Positions 52,982 through 61,737 of a stretch of DNA of 64,000 nucleotides are shown here, piece after piece. How positions within the stretch are numbered: the stretch's first letter is position 1; every line of letters begins with the position of its first letter. The translations under genes were made by a program, and so were the position numbers. The notes under the pieces were generated by a model, which was not told the origin of the DNA, did no database searches, and saw only the letters and a list, made by a program, of their open reading frames with translations. The DNA lies in contig JANXOD010000035.1 in the NCBI GenBank assembly GCA_025353765.1, positions 1 to 64,000 on the forward strand. The letters are read 5' to 3'. Source of the DNA: Sphingobacteriales bacterium. Its GTDB lineage: Bacteria; Bacteroidota; Bacteroidia; Sphingobacteriales; Sphingobacteriaceae.

Positions 52982-53885
52982 TTTCTTTATCCTGTATAAG
53001 AGAATATTTATCTATAAATAGATATAAATTAAAGCCTGGCTTTTGAGAAGCTTCAGCAATATCTTGCTGAAGCTTTATTTTGTTTATTCCACTCATGCGC
53101 TTATGCTGGATAAGTTTCCATGCTTTCTCGCTTAGCAAAAACTGTTTTCTTGTATTTTTATGCTTTGTTTGTTTATTGATAGCGGTTATCAGGTCAGCAA
53201 TTCCTTCATTTTTATCAGCAATAGTTTTAATTACAGGAATTTGAATAGTTTTTTGATGAACCAACTTTTTTAAATTATTGGCAAATCTTTCTGCACCTTC
53301 CCGATCTGCTTTATTAACTACGAAAATATCAGCTACTTCCATCAACCCAGATTTAATGCTCTGGATTTCATCGCCGGCTTCAGGTACTAAAACAACTATG
53401 GTAACATCTGCTAGGCCGGCTATTTCTACTTCAGATTGCCCTACGCCTACGGTTTCAACCAAAATATAATCAAATCCCGCGGCTTTAAGAACATCAACTA
53501 TTTCAATAGTTTTAGCTGATAATCCACCTAAAGATCCACGTGTAGCTAAAGAACGGATATACACATTAGGCTTATTAAAATGTTCTGCCATCCGGATACG
53601 ATCTCCCAGCAAAGAGCCCAAATTAAAAGGAGATGTTGGATCAATTGCAATGACTGCAATTCGTTTATCCTCTGCAAGAAATAAATTTATTAAAGAATTA
53701 ACTAAGGTACTTTTGCCAGCTCCTGGCGGACCTGTAATTCCGATCACAGGAATATTGTGTATAGTTTTTAGGTCTTTTAAAATCTCTTCTGCTCCTGTAA
53801 GATCATTTTCAACCAGAGTTAAAACTCGTGCAAGCAATCTAAAATCACCAGCTTTTGTTTTTTTCTCTAAATCTAAATTTTCCAT
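52968..53885 (-). CDS. meaB: Methylmalonyl-CoA mutase-associated GTPase MeaB
   Basis: A 305-residue G3E-family GTPase that protects and reloads methylmalonyl-CoA mutase with adenosylcobalamin. The ATG at 53885 (MENLDLEKKTKAGDFRLLAR) gives the usual N-terminus; an ATG five codons upstream is also possible. Walker A GPPGAGKST lies at about 54-62, followed by IDPTSPFNLGSLLGDRIRM, ILVETVGVGQSEVEIAGLAD (switch II) and NKADREGAERFA (base specificity). The mutase genes are not in this window. Confidence 0.95.
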   Translation of the reverse strand: MENLDLEKKTKAGDFRLLARVLTLVENDLTGAEEILKDLKTIHNIPVIGITGPPGAGKSTLVNSLINLFLAEDKRIAVIAIDPTSPFNLGSLLGDRIRMAEHFNKPNVYIRSLATRGSLGGLSAKTIEIVDVLKAAGFDYILVETVGVGQSEVEIAGLADVTIVVLVPEAGDEIQSIKSGLMEVADIFVVNKADREGAERFANNLKKLVHQKTIQIPVIKTIADKNEGIADLITAINKQTKHKNTRKQFLLSEKAWKLIQHKRMSGINKIKLQQDIAEASQKPGFNLYLFIDKYSLIQDKEIKNS

Positions 53886-53948
53886 TGATACAAAAAACAC
53901 AATTTTAATTAGTATTCCTAATTATGACACTCTTTTATCTGATCTTAA

Positions 53949-53956
53949 TACATTTG
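53949..53956 (+). promoter_or_regulatory. Candidate -7 box for the first glycosyltransferase gene
   Basis: TACATTTG, a perfect TAnnTTTG match, ends 20 bp before the ATG at 53977. No clear -33 TTTG. It supports 53977 rather than the much longer upstream frame that runs antisense through meaB. Confidence 0.45.
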
Positions 53957-53976
53957 TAAATTATCAAACTGCATGT

Positions 53977-54852
53977 ATGAAGATCGCCGGATTTACTTTT
54001 ATTGCCAATGCTATTAAAAATGACTACCCCATAGTTGAAGCGATAAAATCTATTTTACCCATCTGTGATGAGTTTATTATTGCTGTTGGAAAATCTGAAG
54101 ATGATACACTTTCATTGATACAAAATATTAATTCTCCTAAGATTAGGATTATAGAAACCGTTTGGGATAATACCCTGCGGGAAGGAGGGCGTACTTTTGC
54201 ACTCGAGACTGATAAAGCTTACAACGAAATTTCTGATGATACAGACTGGGCATTTTATATACAAGGTGACGAATGTGTTCATGAAAAATATCTACCAGTA
54301 ATAAAAAAAGCTATGGAAGATAATTTATCTAATTCGGAAGTAGAGGGTTTATTATTCAAGTATCTGCACTTTTATGGTTCGTATGATTATGTGGCATCAT
54401 CCAGAAGGTGGTATAGAAATGAGATTAGAGTTTTGAAATTTGATAGAAACGCAAAGTCCTACCGGGATGCGCAGGGTTTTAGAAAAAGCGGAAGAAAAAT
54501 TCAGGCAAAGCCCATTGATGCTTATATTTATCATTATGGTTGGGTTAAACCTCCAAATGGACTATCTCATAAAGTGAGGAATTTTAATACATTTTATCAT
54601 GATAAAGAATGGGTGGAATCAAATTTACCTTCTAATTTTGAATTTGATTTTGGCAACGCGGACAGATTATTAAAATTCCAGGATTCTCATCCAGAAGTGA
54701 TGCGACAAAGAATTAAGGAAGTAAACTGGAAATTTGATTTTGATTTAACGACCTTGAAAAACAAAATGACTTTAAGACGCAAAATTTTACAAAAAATTGA
54801 AGACTGGACAGGCTGGTGTATAGGGGAGTATAAAAATTATAAAGTGATTTGA
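53977..54852 (+). CDS. Family 2-like glycosyltransferase
   Basis: A 291-residue transferase with a GT-A fold. MKIAGFTFIANAIKNDYPIV and EAIKSILPICDEFIIAVGKS open the nucleotide-binding fold, and WAFYIQGDECVHEKYLP carries the acidic motif in place of DxD. The open frame extends 109 codons upstream but that part is antisense to meaB, so I start at 53977. It is the first gene of a run of three same-strand glycosyltransferases. The acceptor is unknown; the setting suggests surface glycan assembly. Confidence 0.85.
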   Translation: MKIAGFTFIANAIKNDYPIVEAIKSILPICDEFIIAVGKSEDDTLSLIQNINSPKIRIIETVWDNTLREGGRTFALETDKAYNEISDDTDWAFYIQGDECVHEKYLPVIKKAMEDNLSNSEVEGLLFKYLHFYGSYDYVASSRRWYRNEIRVLKFDRNAKSYRDAQGFRKSGRKIQAKPIDAYIYHYGWVKPPNGLSHKVRNFNTFYHDKEWVESNLPSNFEFDFGNADRLLKFQDSHPEVMRQRIKEVNWKFDFDLTTLKNKMTLRRKILQKIEDWTGWCIGEYKNYKVI

Positions 54853-54856
54853 TTTT

Positions 54857-55657
54857 ATGACCCGCCCAAGTTCATCTCTAATTATCTCCACCTATAACTG
54901 GCCAGAAGCTCTCGAACTTTGTTTACTTAGTATTCAAAAGCAACACACTTTGCCCGATGAAGTGCTGATAGCAGATGATGGTTCGGGTAATGACACCCGG
55001 AAACTGATTGAAAAATTTCAGGAGGGCTTTCCTGTTCCTTTAATTCATATATGGCATTCGGATGATGGATTTAAACTGGCTAAGATTCGAAATAAAGCCA
55101 TCGCGGCCGCAAAAGGCGATTACATTATTCAAATAGATGGAGATTTAATTTTACATCCTTATTTTATAGATGACCATCTACGCTTTGCAAAACCGGATAT
55201 TTTTGTGAGAGCAAGCCGCATCTATCTGAATCAGTCATTATCATCAATTCTTTTTAGTAAAAAAGATATAGGTGTTTCTGTTTTTACTTCAGGATTATCC
55301 AATAAATTCAGTGCACTCAGGATTCCTTTTTTATGGCGTTTTTTTGAAAGCGGCTATAAAGCCCATGAACTTTATGAAATACATGGATGTAATATGGCCT
55401 ATTGGCGGCAAAATATTATAAGTGTGAACGGATACAATGAAAGCTTTCAGGGTTGGGGTCCGGAGGATAAAGAATTAGTTGTTCGGTTATTAAATAAGGG
55501 CTATAAAAAACGATTTATAAAAATGGGTGCATTGGTGTTTCATCTCTGGCATCCAGAAAATTTGAAAAACAACCTTGTAAATAATGAACGTGAGTTCCAT
55601 TTATCCATTTCAGAAAAACGAACTTTTTGTGAGTTGGGACTTAATCAATATCTCTAA
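54857..55657 (+). CDS. Family 2 glycosyltransferase with galactosyltransferase-like C-terminus, paralogue A
   Basis: A 266-residue GT2 enzyme. SLIISTYNWPEALELCLLSI and LIADDGSGNDTR form the nucleotide-sugar fold, DYIIQIDGDLILHP gives the metal-binding DGD, and GCNMAYWRQNIISVNGYNE with GWGPEDKEL is the Glyco_transf_7C acceptor side. It lies 4 bp after the previous gene and 2 bp before its closest relative, with which it shares the layout and most motifs. Confidence 0.92.
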   Translation: MTRPSSSLIISTYNWPEALELCLLSIQKQHTLPDEVLIADDGSGNDTRKLIEKFQEGFPVPLIHIWHSDDGFKLAKIRNKAIAAAKGDYIIQIDGDLILHPYFIDDHLRFAKPDIFVRASRIYLNQSLSSILFSKKDIGVSVFTSGLSNKFSALRIPFLWRFFESGYKAHELYEIHGCNMAYWRQNIISVNGYNESFQGWGPEDKELVVRLLNKGYKKRFIKMGALVFHLWHPENLKNNLVNNEREFHLSISEKRTFCELGLNQYL

Positions 55658-55659
55658 AT

Positions 55660-56460
55660 ATGCAGGTCAGAGCTTCTTTGCTTATTTCTACTTATAACTG
55701 GCCTGAAGCTTTAGATTTAGTTTTCAGAAGTTTACTATTACAAAAAAAACTCCCATTAGAAATAGTTATTGCTGATGATGGTTCCGGATCAGAAACCCGC
55801 ACACTAATTGATAGTTATCGTAATCAATTTTCAATTCCTATAAAGCATGTTTGGCATGAGGATAATGATTTCCGTAAAACAATCATTATGAATCAGGCGG
55901 TTCAGCAAATTGATGGAGATTATATTATTCAAATTGATGGAGATATGATTTTGCATCCCAGATTTATTGAAGACCATTTGCAGCAGGCTCAACCCGGATT
56001 TTTTATTAAAGGCAGTAGAGGTATGTTAAGTAAGGAGAAATCAGAAGAAATTCTTAGAACTAAACATATACAAATGTCTCCTTTTGATAAAGGTCTTAAA
56101 TCTAAGATAAATGGAACCCGTTTTACCTTCGCCAGCAGATTTTTTTATGGAGATCCTAAAAAAACAAGTGACTTGAGAGGGTGTAATTTTGCAGTGTGGA
56201 AGAAAGATTTTATAGCTGTAAACGGCTATAATAATTCGCTCACCGGTTGGGGACATGAGGATATTGAACTGGCCGCACGATTGGTAAATTCTGGTATTAA
56301 ACGTAAACAGCTCAAAATGATGGCTGTTTGTTATCATCTATATCATCCGCTCAATTCTCGTCAGCAAGAAGACAGCAACTACCGGGTTTATGAAAATGCA
56401 GTAGAGAAAAAAATAGAGTATTGTGAAAACGGATACTTGCAAGTATTAAAAACAGAATAA
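55660..56460 (+). CDS. Family 2 glycosyltransferase with galactosyltransferase-like C-terminus, paralogue B
   Basis: A 266-residue copy of the preceding gene type, of identical length. SLLISTYNWPEALDLVFRSL, IADDGSGSETR, DYIIQIDGDMILHP, GCNFAVWKKDFIAVNGYNN and GWGHEDIELAARL correspond motif for motif. Tandem duplication followed by divergence is likely, giving two linked but different sugar-transfer steps. The 3' end overlaps the convergent gene at 56446 by 15 bp. Confidence 0.92.
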   Translation: MQVRASLLISTYNWPEALDLVFRSLLLQKKLPLEIVIADDGSGSETRTLIDSYRNQFSIPIKHVWHEDNDFRKTIIMNQAVQQIDGDYIIQIDGDMILHPRFIEDHLQQAQPGFFIKGSRGMLSKEKSEEILRTKHIQMSPFDKGLKSKINGTRFTFASRFFYGDPKKTSDLRGCNFAVWKKDFIAVNGYNNSLTGWGHEDIELAARLVNSGIKRKQLKMMAVCYHLYHPLNSRQQEDSNYRVYENAVEKKIEYCENGYLQVLKTE

Positions 56461-57549
56461 GAGGAATCCTAAGATTAACACTAAACTCATTTTAATAATC
56501 TTCCATTTATTTAATCTGAAAGGTGATGGATTAGGCTTATTAAAACCAACATCAATCCGTTTACCTATATTTAATAGCCTACCATGACTTAGGCATCCCC
56601 ACAAAAAACCTGCTTCATAAGCATTTTTATGCCATATCATTTGCCAGGCGAGAGGTATAGAAAATGACTTTGAAAATGCTATGGATCTAATCATATTGGT
56701 TAGAAATTCTGAAATTATAATGATGAAAGCCAATGTACAAATCCAATAAATATTTCCATTAAAAAGCAGAGCTAATAAAGCAGATAGAATCAGGATGAAA
56801 AGCGTTTCGCTGGTATTCGTAAAATCGCGGTAGCTGTACAATTTTATATGTGGGATGTCTACAATTTCACTTGCTCCTAAACCATAGCGGAACATTCGCC
56901 TGGTTTGAATTTTTCCATCATTCCACCAGGGATGAGTAACCATAGCATCAGGTACAGCACGGTATTTTTTATTGTTTTCTAAGCTGTTTCTAAATAGCAG
57001 TTCAATATCCTCGCCACCATTTACCAATTGCGGAAGAAACCTTCGATTACCCAGTAGACTGCGGTTAAACATTACATTGGCAGTAGGTGCCCACGATAGT
57101 TCTTCCTGATCTAACCCGGATTTGAAATGACTTACTGATCCATTGAGAGCTAAAGCCTTGGTAATAGTATTAAACGGTTGTGGAAAATGAGTTATACCAA
57201 TAAATCCTAGGCTTTCAGGATGGTTTTTAATAGCTTCGGCATATGAAATTAGCAGGTTTTCTTCAGGTACAATATCATCATCCAGGAATAATATCCAATC
57301 GCCGGAACCAGCCTCAATGCCCTTATTGCGTGTTTTAGAAAAACCAAGATTTATTGCATTAATGAGCAAATTCACCTTATTTGAGTTAACCATTTCCATA
57401 ATACTATCAGAAACTGTGATAGCAGGATTATCTGCAATAAGAAAAAAGTTTATATCAACATTTGCAGGTTTTTTTAAATTAAAGATGCGAATTAAAATCT
57501 CTTCATCTAATCTAAAAGAAGGTATAATCACATCAATACTGTACTGCAT
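56446..57549 (-). CDS. Membrane-anchored family 2 glycosyltransferase
   Basis: From the ATG at 57549 (MQYSIDVIIPSFRLDEEILI) the protein has 367 residues; six codons upstream are also open. The GT2 domain carries DWILFLDDDIVPEENLL (DxD) and NGGEDIELLFRN (the catalytic ED region). The C-terminal about 120 residues contain two or three transmembrane helices (LFILILSALLALLFNGNIYW, then LAFIIIISEFLTNMI, and a final KMSLVLILGFLLFCF). It is transcribed against its neighbours and diverges from the next glycosyltransferase gene with 52 bp between starts. Confidence 0.9.
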   Translation of the reverse strand: MQYSIDVIIPSFRLDEEILIRIFNLKKPANVDINFFLIADNPAITVSDSIMEMVNSNKVNLLINAINLGFSKTRNKGIEAGSGDWILFLDDDIVPEENLLISYAEAIKNHPESLGFIGITHFPQPFNTITKALALNGSVSHFKSGLDQEELSWAPTANVMFNRSLLGNRRFLPQLVNGGEDIELLFRNSLENNKKYRAVPDAMVTHPWWNDGKIQTRRMFRYGLGASEIVDIPHIKLYSYRDFTNTSETLFILILSALLALLFNGNIYWICTLAFIIIISEFLTNMIRSIAFSKSFSIPLAWQMIWHKNAYEAGFLWGCLSHGRLLNIGKRIDVGFNKPNPSPFRLNKWKIIKMSLVLILGFLLFCF

Positions 57550-57601
57550 AGCTTTAATTTTCTGCAAAATAAGTTAATTTTAGAAAATCATCAGGCACTA
57601 T

Positions 57602-58369
57602 ATGCAAAGTAAAAAATCAGGAGGAAGTCGGGAATATTTTTTTCCTGTTATTGATAACAAATCTTTGATAAGCATTATTATAGTTACCTATAATGCTGGT
57701 GAATACATTAAAGGTTGTATTGAATCTATCATTAATCAACCATTTAAGAATATTGATCTGGTGATTATTGATGGCAATAGTACTGACCAAACTTTAGAAA
57801 TCATTAAAACATACGATCAGTATATTAGTTATTGGCAGAGTGAGCCCGATAACGGAATTTACGATGCAATGAATAAAGCTGTTAAATTTGCTCGCGGTCA
57901 ATGGATTCTATTTTTGGGTGCAGATGATCGCTTGCTGGATGGCTTTAGCAGATTAGCAGAAAAATTGGAGGATAAGGATACATTATATTACGGGGATTGC
58001 ATAGTTAACGATCAACCTTTGGGAGGAGAGTTTTCTGCTTATAAATTGGCTAAAATGAATATCTGTCACCAGGCATTATTTTATCCCGTAAAGGTTTTTA
58101 GTAAATATCAGTATCCTGTTAAATATCAGGTTTTTGCTGATTATGTACTAAACATTCAATGTTGGGGAGATTCATCCATTAAAAGAAAGTATTTCCCATA
58201 TCCAATTACCAGCTATAATCCTGGTGGTTTTTCTGCAATAACTGCAGATAATCTGTTTAAAACAGATAAGTCGCAATGGATTAAAAAATATCTTGGCCGG
58301 ATAATTTATATTCGGTATTGTATCCGTAAATGGAAGGAAGCAAGAAAGAATGGTAGCAAGTTTTTTTAA
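57602..58369 (+). CDS. Family 2 glycosyltransferase (colanic-acid WcaA/E type)
   Basis: A 255-residue enzyme. SIIIVTYNAGEYIKGCIESI, IDGNSTDQTLEI, SEPDNGIYDAMNKAVKFARG and WILFLGADDRL are the classic pattern of GT2 enzymes that build exopolysaccharide repeat units; the GADD replaces the usual DxD. There is no membrane anchor. It lies 6 bp upstream of the GT9 gene in the same transcription unit. Confidence 0.93.
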   Translation: MQSKKSGGSREYFFPVIDNKSLISIIIVTYNAGEYIKGCIESIINQPFKNIDLVIIDGNSTDQTLEIIKTYDQYISYWQSEPDNGIYDAMNKAVKFARGQWILFLGADDRLLDGFSRLAEKLEDKDTLYYGDCIVNDQPLGGEFSAYKLAKMNICHQALFYPVKVFSKYQYPVKYQVFADYVLNIQCWGDSSIKRKYFPYPITSYNPGGFSAITADNLFKTDKSQWIKKYLGRIIYIRYCIRKWKEARKNGSKFF

Positions 58370-58375
58370 AGAATA

Positions 58376-59515
58376 ATGCAGATTAAGAACAGAAATTTAT
58401 TCCGGCTAAGCCGGCTAGTTCTACTCAAGTTTCCTTACATATTTAGACTATTATCTCTATTCAGAAAAAATAAAAAAAGGTTATTGGTCATTAAACTGGA
58501 TGCAATAGGCGATTATATCCTATTCAGGAACTTTTTGGAAGTGCTAAAGCATTCTGAAAAATATAAAGATTATCAGATTGATTTATTAGGGAATGAATTA
58601 TGGAAAGACATAGCTTTAACCTATGATCAATCTTTTATTAGTAACTTTTATTTTACCAAACCACATAGCTTATATGATCAGCCTTTACAATGTCTGAAGT
58701 TAGGATGGAAGCTTTTTAAGAATAGTTACGAAATTGTTTTACAACCCACTTATACCAGAACACTAATTATTGATGGCTTGGCGGCCCTTACTGTGGGAAA
58801 AGAAATTATTGGGTTTGAAAGCGACAATGAACTTATACATCAGAAATACAAAAGGAAAACAGATAAATTCTATTCTCAAAAACTAAAATTACCTATAGAT
58901 ACGATTTTTGAGTTTGAAAGAAGTAGATATTTTTTTCAGGAAATAATAGGCGAACCCATTAATTTAAAGAAACCGTATTTCCCTATTAATCCCACTAAAA
59001 ATAATTACATTGTTGTTTTCCCGGGAGCCGGGTTTATTAAGCGAGAATGGGGAATAGAAAAATTTCTATTGCTTTGCGAATTAATAGTAGCACATACTAA
59101 CTTCATAATTGTTCTTGCTGGTGGGGAATCAGAACTTTCTCATGCAGAATCTCTGATGAAAAAACTTCCTCCGGATAGAATAATTAATCAAATAGGAAAA
59201 ACTACTTTGCCGGAGCTTATAAACCAGATAGCGGCATCACGTTGTGTAATATCTAATGATACCAGTGCAGTTCATATAGCGGCAGCCTGCAATACTCCTG
59301 CTATATGTATACATGGAGTTGCACACTATAAAAGGTTTATACCTTATCCGGAGCATATTTCAAGTAACCTGGTATTTATTTATGAAAAGATGCCTTGTTT
59401 TAATTGCAATTGGAACTGCATTTATGAGACAAAAGCAAATGAACCTTTTCCTTGTATTGCTATTAACACTGTTGAACAGGTATGGGAGGCATTTAATAAA
59501 TTAATGGAGAACTAA
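58376..59515 (+). CDS. Family 9 glycosyltransferase (heptosyltransferase-like)
   Basis: A 379-residue GT-B enzyme of the heptosyltransferase family. LLVIKLDAIGDYILFRNFLE starts the N-terminal Rossmann domain; VVFPGAGFIKREWGIEKFLL and CVISNDTSAVHIAAACNTPA mark the C-terminal nucleotide-sugar domain. Four Cys cluster near the end (CFNCNWNC... then C in FPCIAINTV), unusual for the family and possibly a metal-binding or disulphide site. Members act on lipid A-core or related surface glycans. Confidence 0.92.
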   Translation: MQIKNRNLFRLSRLVLLKFPYIFRLLSLFRKNKKRLLVIKLDAIGDYILFRNFLEVLKHSEKYKDYQIDLLGNELWKDIALTYDQSFISNFYFTKPHSLYDQPLQCLKLGWKLFKNSYEIVLQPTYTRTLIIDGLAALTVGKEIIGFESDNELIHQKYKRKTDKFYSQKLKLPIDTIFEFERSRYFFQEIIGEPINLKKPYFPINPTKNNYIVVFPGAGFIKREWGIEKFLLLCELIVAHTNFIIVLAGGESELSHAESLMKKLPPDRIINQIGKTTLPELINQIAASRCVISNDTSAVHIAAACNTPAICIHGVAHYKRFIPYPEHISSNLVFIYEKMPCFNCNWNCIYETKANEPFPCIAINTVEQVWEAFNKLMEN

Positions 59516-59531
59516 GAATTAGGCAGCTCCA

Positions 59532-60464
59532 CTAACTGTTCTTTACAAGCTCTTTAATCTTTTTCCAACTCCTGGAAAGGAATGTTTTTTTGGGTTTGTT
59601 AAAAATGCCAAGCTCAGTATTTAAGGTGAATAGATCAGCCTCTACATCCTGTAATATAAATGCAGGATGTATTATGTCTTTCATTTCTGCCAGAGGAATA
59701 TCTGCAAATGGATGATCACTTTGGGTATGGGTAGCCTCTGCATCACAGCCAATATTAGTAATTAAGTTGGTGTTTGGCAAAATAGCAAGCCGGTTGTTAA
59801 TAAGATGATGATAAGCATATTGGCTGTCCCAGGTATCAAAATTATCACTATGTACCCGCTCGAAACCTTGAAGCCAATATTCTGAAAATTCAGAATAGGC
59901 TGGAATGGTATAAATTAATCCGGAATCCTTAAATGCTGGCAAAGTTGGAATATTTACATCATATCCTTTCCATGCTCTTCGCCAGGATGCCCATCCCCAT
60001 ATATGCGGTATTCTGGAAAAATAATATGATCCATCTCCACGATGATTTCCAAATTGGAAGTTTGATCCTGCTATATGCCCTATGCGATCGTCATTGCGAT
60101 ATGTATTTAACATGGCTTCACAAAATGTAAAGAAGTCGGGATGTGGCAGACAATCGTCTTCCAATATAATTCCCTCTTCTTCCTGATCAAAAAACCAGCT
60201 AATCGCTGAACTTACAGCATGACGGCAGCCTAAATTTGGTTCTCTAAATAAAGTAAAGAGCTGACATGGCCAGTCAATCTGGCTTATAATTTCTTTAGTT
60301 TGCCGGCATTTTTTAAGTTCTCCCTCTTTTTCACTTCTTGGACCATCTGCAGCTATGTATAATTTCAAGGGTTTTATTCTGGCAATTTCATTAAAAATTT
60401 GAGCCGTTTGTTCCGGGCGATTAAATATTAATAGTAAAATGGGAGTATTAAATAAAGAGCTCAT
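59532..60464 (-). CDS. Nucleotide-diphospho-sugar transferase fold protein
   Basis: A 310-residue GT-A fold protein. PILLLIFNRPEQTAQIFNEI, LYIAADGPRSEKEGE, REPNLGCRHAVSSAISWFFD, GIILEDDCLPHPDFF (acidic metal motif) and IWGWASWRRAWKGYD are shared by a Bacteroidota/Proteobacteria group of glycosyltransferase-like proteins of uncharacterised specificity. It overlaps the upstream methyltransferase gene by 4 bp, so the two are translationally coupled, on the strand opposite to the GT9 gene. Confidence 0.85.
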   Translation of the reverse strand: MSSLFNTPILLLIFNRPEQTAQIFNEIARIKPLKLYIAADGPRSEKEGELKKCRQTKEIISQIDWPCQLFTLFREPNLGCRHAVSSAISWFFDQEEEGIILEDDCLPHPDFFTFCEAMLNTYRNDDRIGHIAGSNFQFGNHRGDGSYYFSRIPHIWGWASWRRAWKGYDVNIPTLPAFKDSGLIYTIPAYSEFSEYWLQGFERVHSDNFDTWDSQYAYHHLINNRLAILPNTNLITNIGCDAEATHTQSDHPFADIPLAEMKDIIHPAFILQDVEADLFTLNTELGIFNKPKKTFLSRSWKKIKELVKNS

Positions 60465-61273
60465 TTACCAATCTGATTTTTAGCTTCTTCCCAATCTTGC
60501 TGCAACAAACTTTGTCTGTTTCTTAATTTTTTTTGGTCAATTTTTTTAAGGTATTTGCGAATCTTCCTAATGAAAAAAGTTTCACGTTCTGCTATTAAAG
60601 GATTTTTCTCCAGCTTTTTAGCTGTAAATAAGTGCATGGATAATCCATTTGTACACAAATTTTTATTAAACTTTTTAGCAATGTATTCTAATGACTCAAT
60701 AGTATAAAATGAAACATGTTGGCCTATCTGCGGACTGAAATACCACCACTCGTTTGGATTTTTTATACCTAAAGGAGGCACCTCGGTAGAAAAAAGTACG
60801 TTTTCTGAATAACTTAGCATTTCCTCAATTTCAATATAAGGATCAGTAAGATGTTCAAACACCTCAAAAGCCGTTAATATTTCGAAAGATTTTTTTTCGA
60901 TGTTATTTACAAGATCAAAGTTTTCTGCAAAAATATTCTGGCAAAATTTATCTGTAGTATAAAAATCAAATCCTTCATCACGCATTAAACGAGTAAATAA
61001 TCCATATCCTCCGGCATAATCCAGGAAATATTTATCCGGATTATAATATTGAGCAATTAAGGGTGCTGTGATATTGGCAAATTCTATATTTCGTTTAAGT
61101 AATCCAAGGTCTAACTTTGTAATAGCCGAAGAATATGATTCTTCCAACCAATAAGGTTCCTCTGTTTGAATAAAGCCAGTTTCAGTGCATTGGAAATACT
61201 TTACATCATACTTATTTAGCACCTTTGCTGTAAAAAGGAGATGCGTGGTACCACCCGTAATTTTGCTTTTCAT
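60461..61273 (-). CDS. Class I SAM-dependent methyltransferase
   Basis: A 270-residue methyltransferase of the Methyltransf_23 type. The SAM-binding loop is FLDYAGGYGLFTRLM (about 105-119, motif I), followed by the acidic TDKF and by ILTAFEVFEHLTDP (motif III/IV). A short N-terminal segment (YFQCTETGFIQTEEPYWLEE) resembles the zinc-less start of some glycan methyltransferases. With the coupled glycosyltransferase it probably modifies or caps the surface glycan. Confidence 0.9.
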   Translation of the reverse strand: MKSKITGGTTHLLFTAKVLNKYDVKYFQCTETGFIQTEEPYWLEESYSSAITKLDLGLLKRNIEFANITAPLIAQYYNPDKYFLDYAGGYGLFTRLMRDEGFDFYTTDKFCQNIFAENFDLVNNIEKKSFEILTAFEVFEHLTDPYIEIEEMLSYSENVLFSTEVPPLGIKNPNEWWYFSPQIGQHVSFYTIESLEYIAKKFNKNLCTNGLSMHLFTAKKLEKNPLIAERETFFIRKIRKYLKKIDQKKLRNRQSLLQQDWEEAKNQIGK

Positions 61274-61737
61274 AATTGCAAAAATGCAAATTTTTCAAGT
61301 AATATTCGATAATGTAAATCTATGAGCATTAGGTCAAAATTTATGTTTTTAATGTATAAAAGTATCTTTATTGCAGCCAAAACTAAGTTTATGAAAGCTA
61401 AAATGATTTATAAATGGATAAATAACTCTTAGGTATAATTAAGTCAAGGAGATCGAATATTTAAGTAATAAACTTGAGCGGGTACATATCTATAAAAATG
61501 TTTTTAGCATCGCTTATAAGACTTAGCATTCAACCAATATTGATATCTGTAAAAGGTTATCTGCCCGAAATTAATTATATATATAATACAAAAAGATCTT
61601 TTTAAGATATATTTCTTTTATTGAAAAAATAAAACATTTTTTTTAAAATAAAATCTTAATTTGTGAATGTATCCATAATTGGTTAGAGGAAGCCGAAAAT
61701 CTATCATAGAGTAGGCAAAAATTGTATACGTAATAAT
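61274..61737. other. Gene-free divergent intergenic region
   Basis: About 464 bp of very AT-rich DNA between the methyltransferase (-) and metalloprotease (+) genes. A 14-bp palindrome AAAAAGATCTTTTT lies at 61590-61603. I see no complete promoter, RNA gene or supported coding frame. Confidence 0.6.

Noticed and set aside
53650-53976. Upstream extension of the first glycosyltransferase frame
   Set aside because: It runs antisense through meaB, encodes Arg/Ser-rich shadow sequence, and a -7 box and a natural start exist at 53949-53977.
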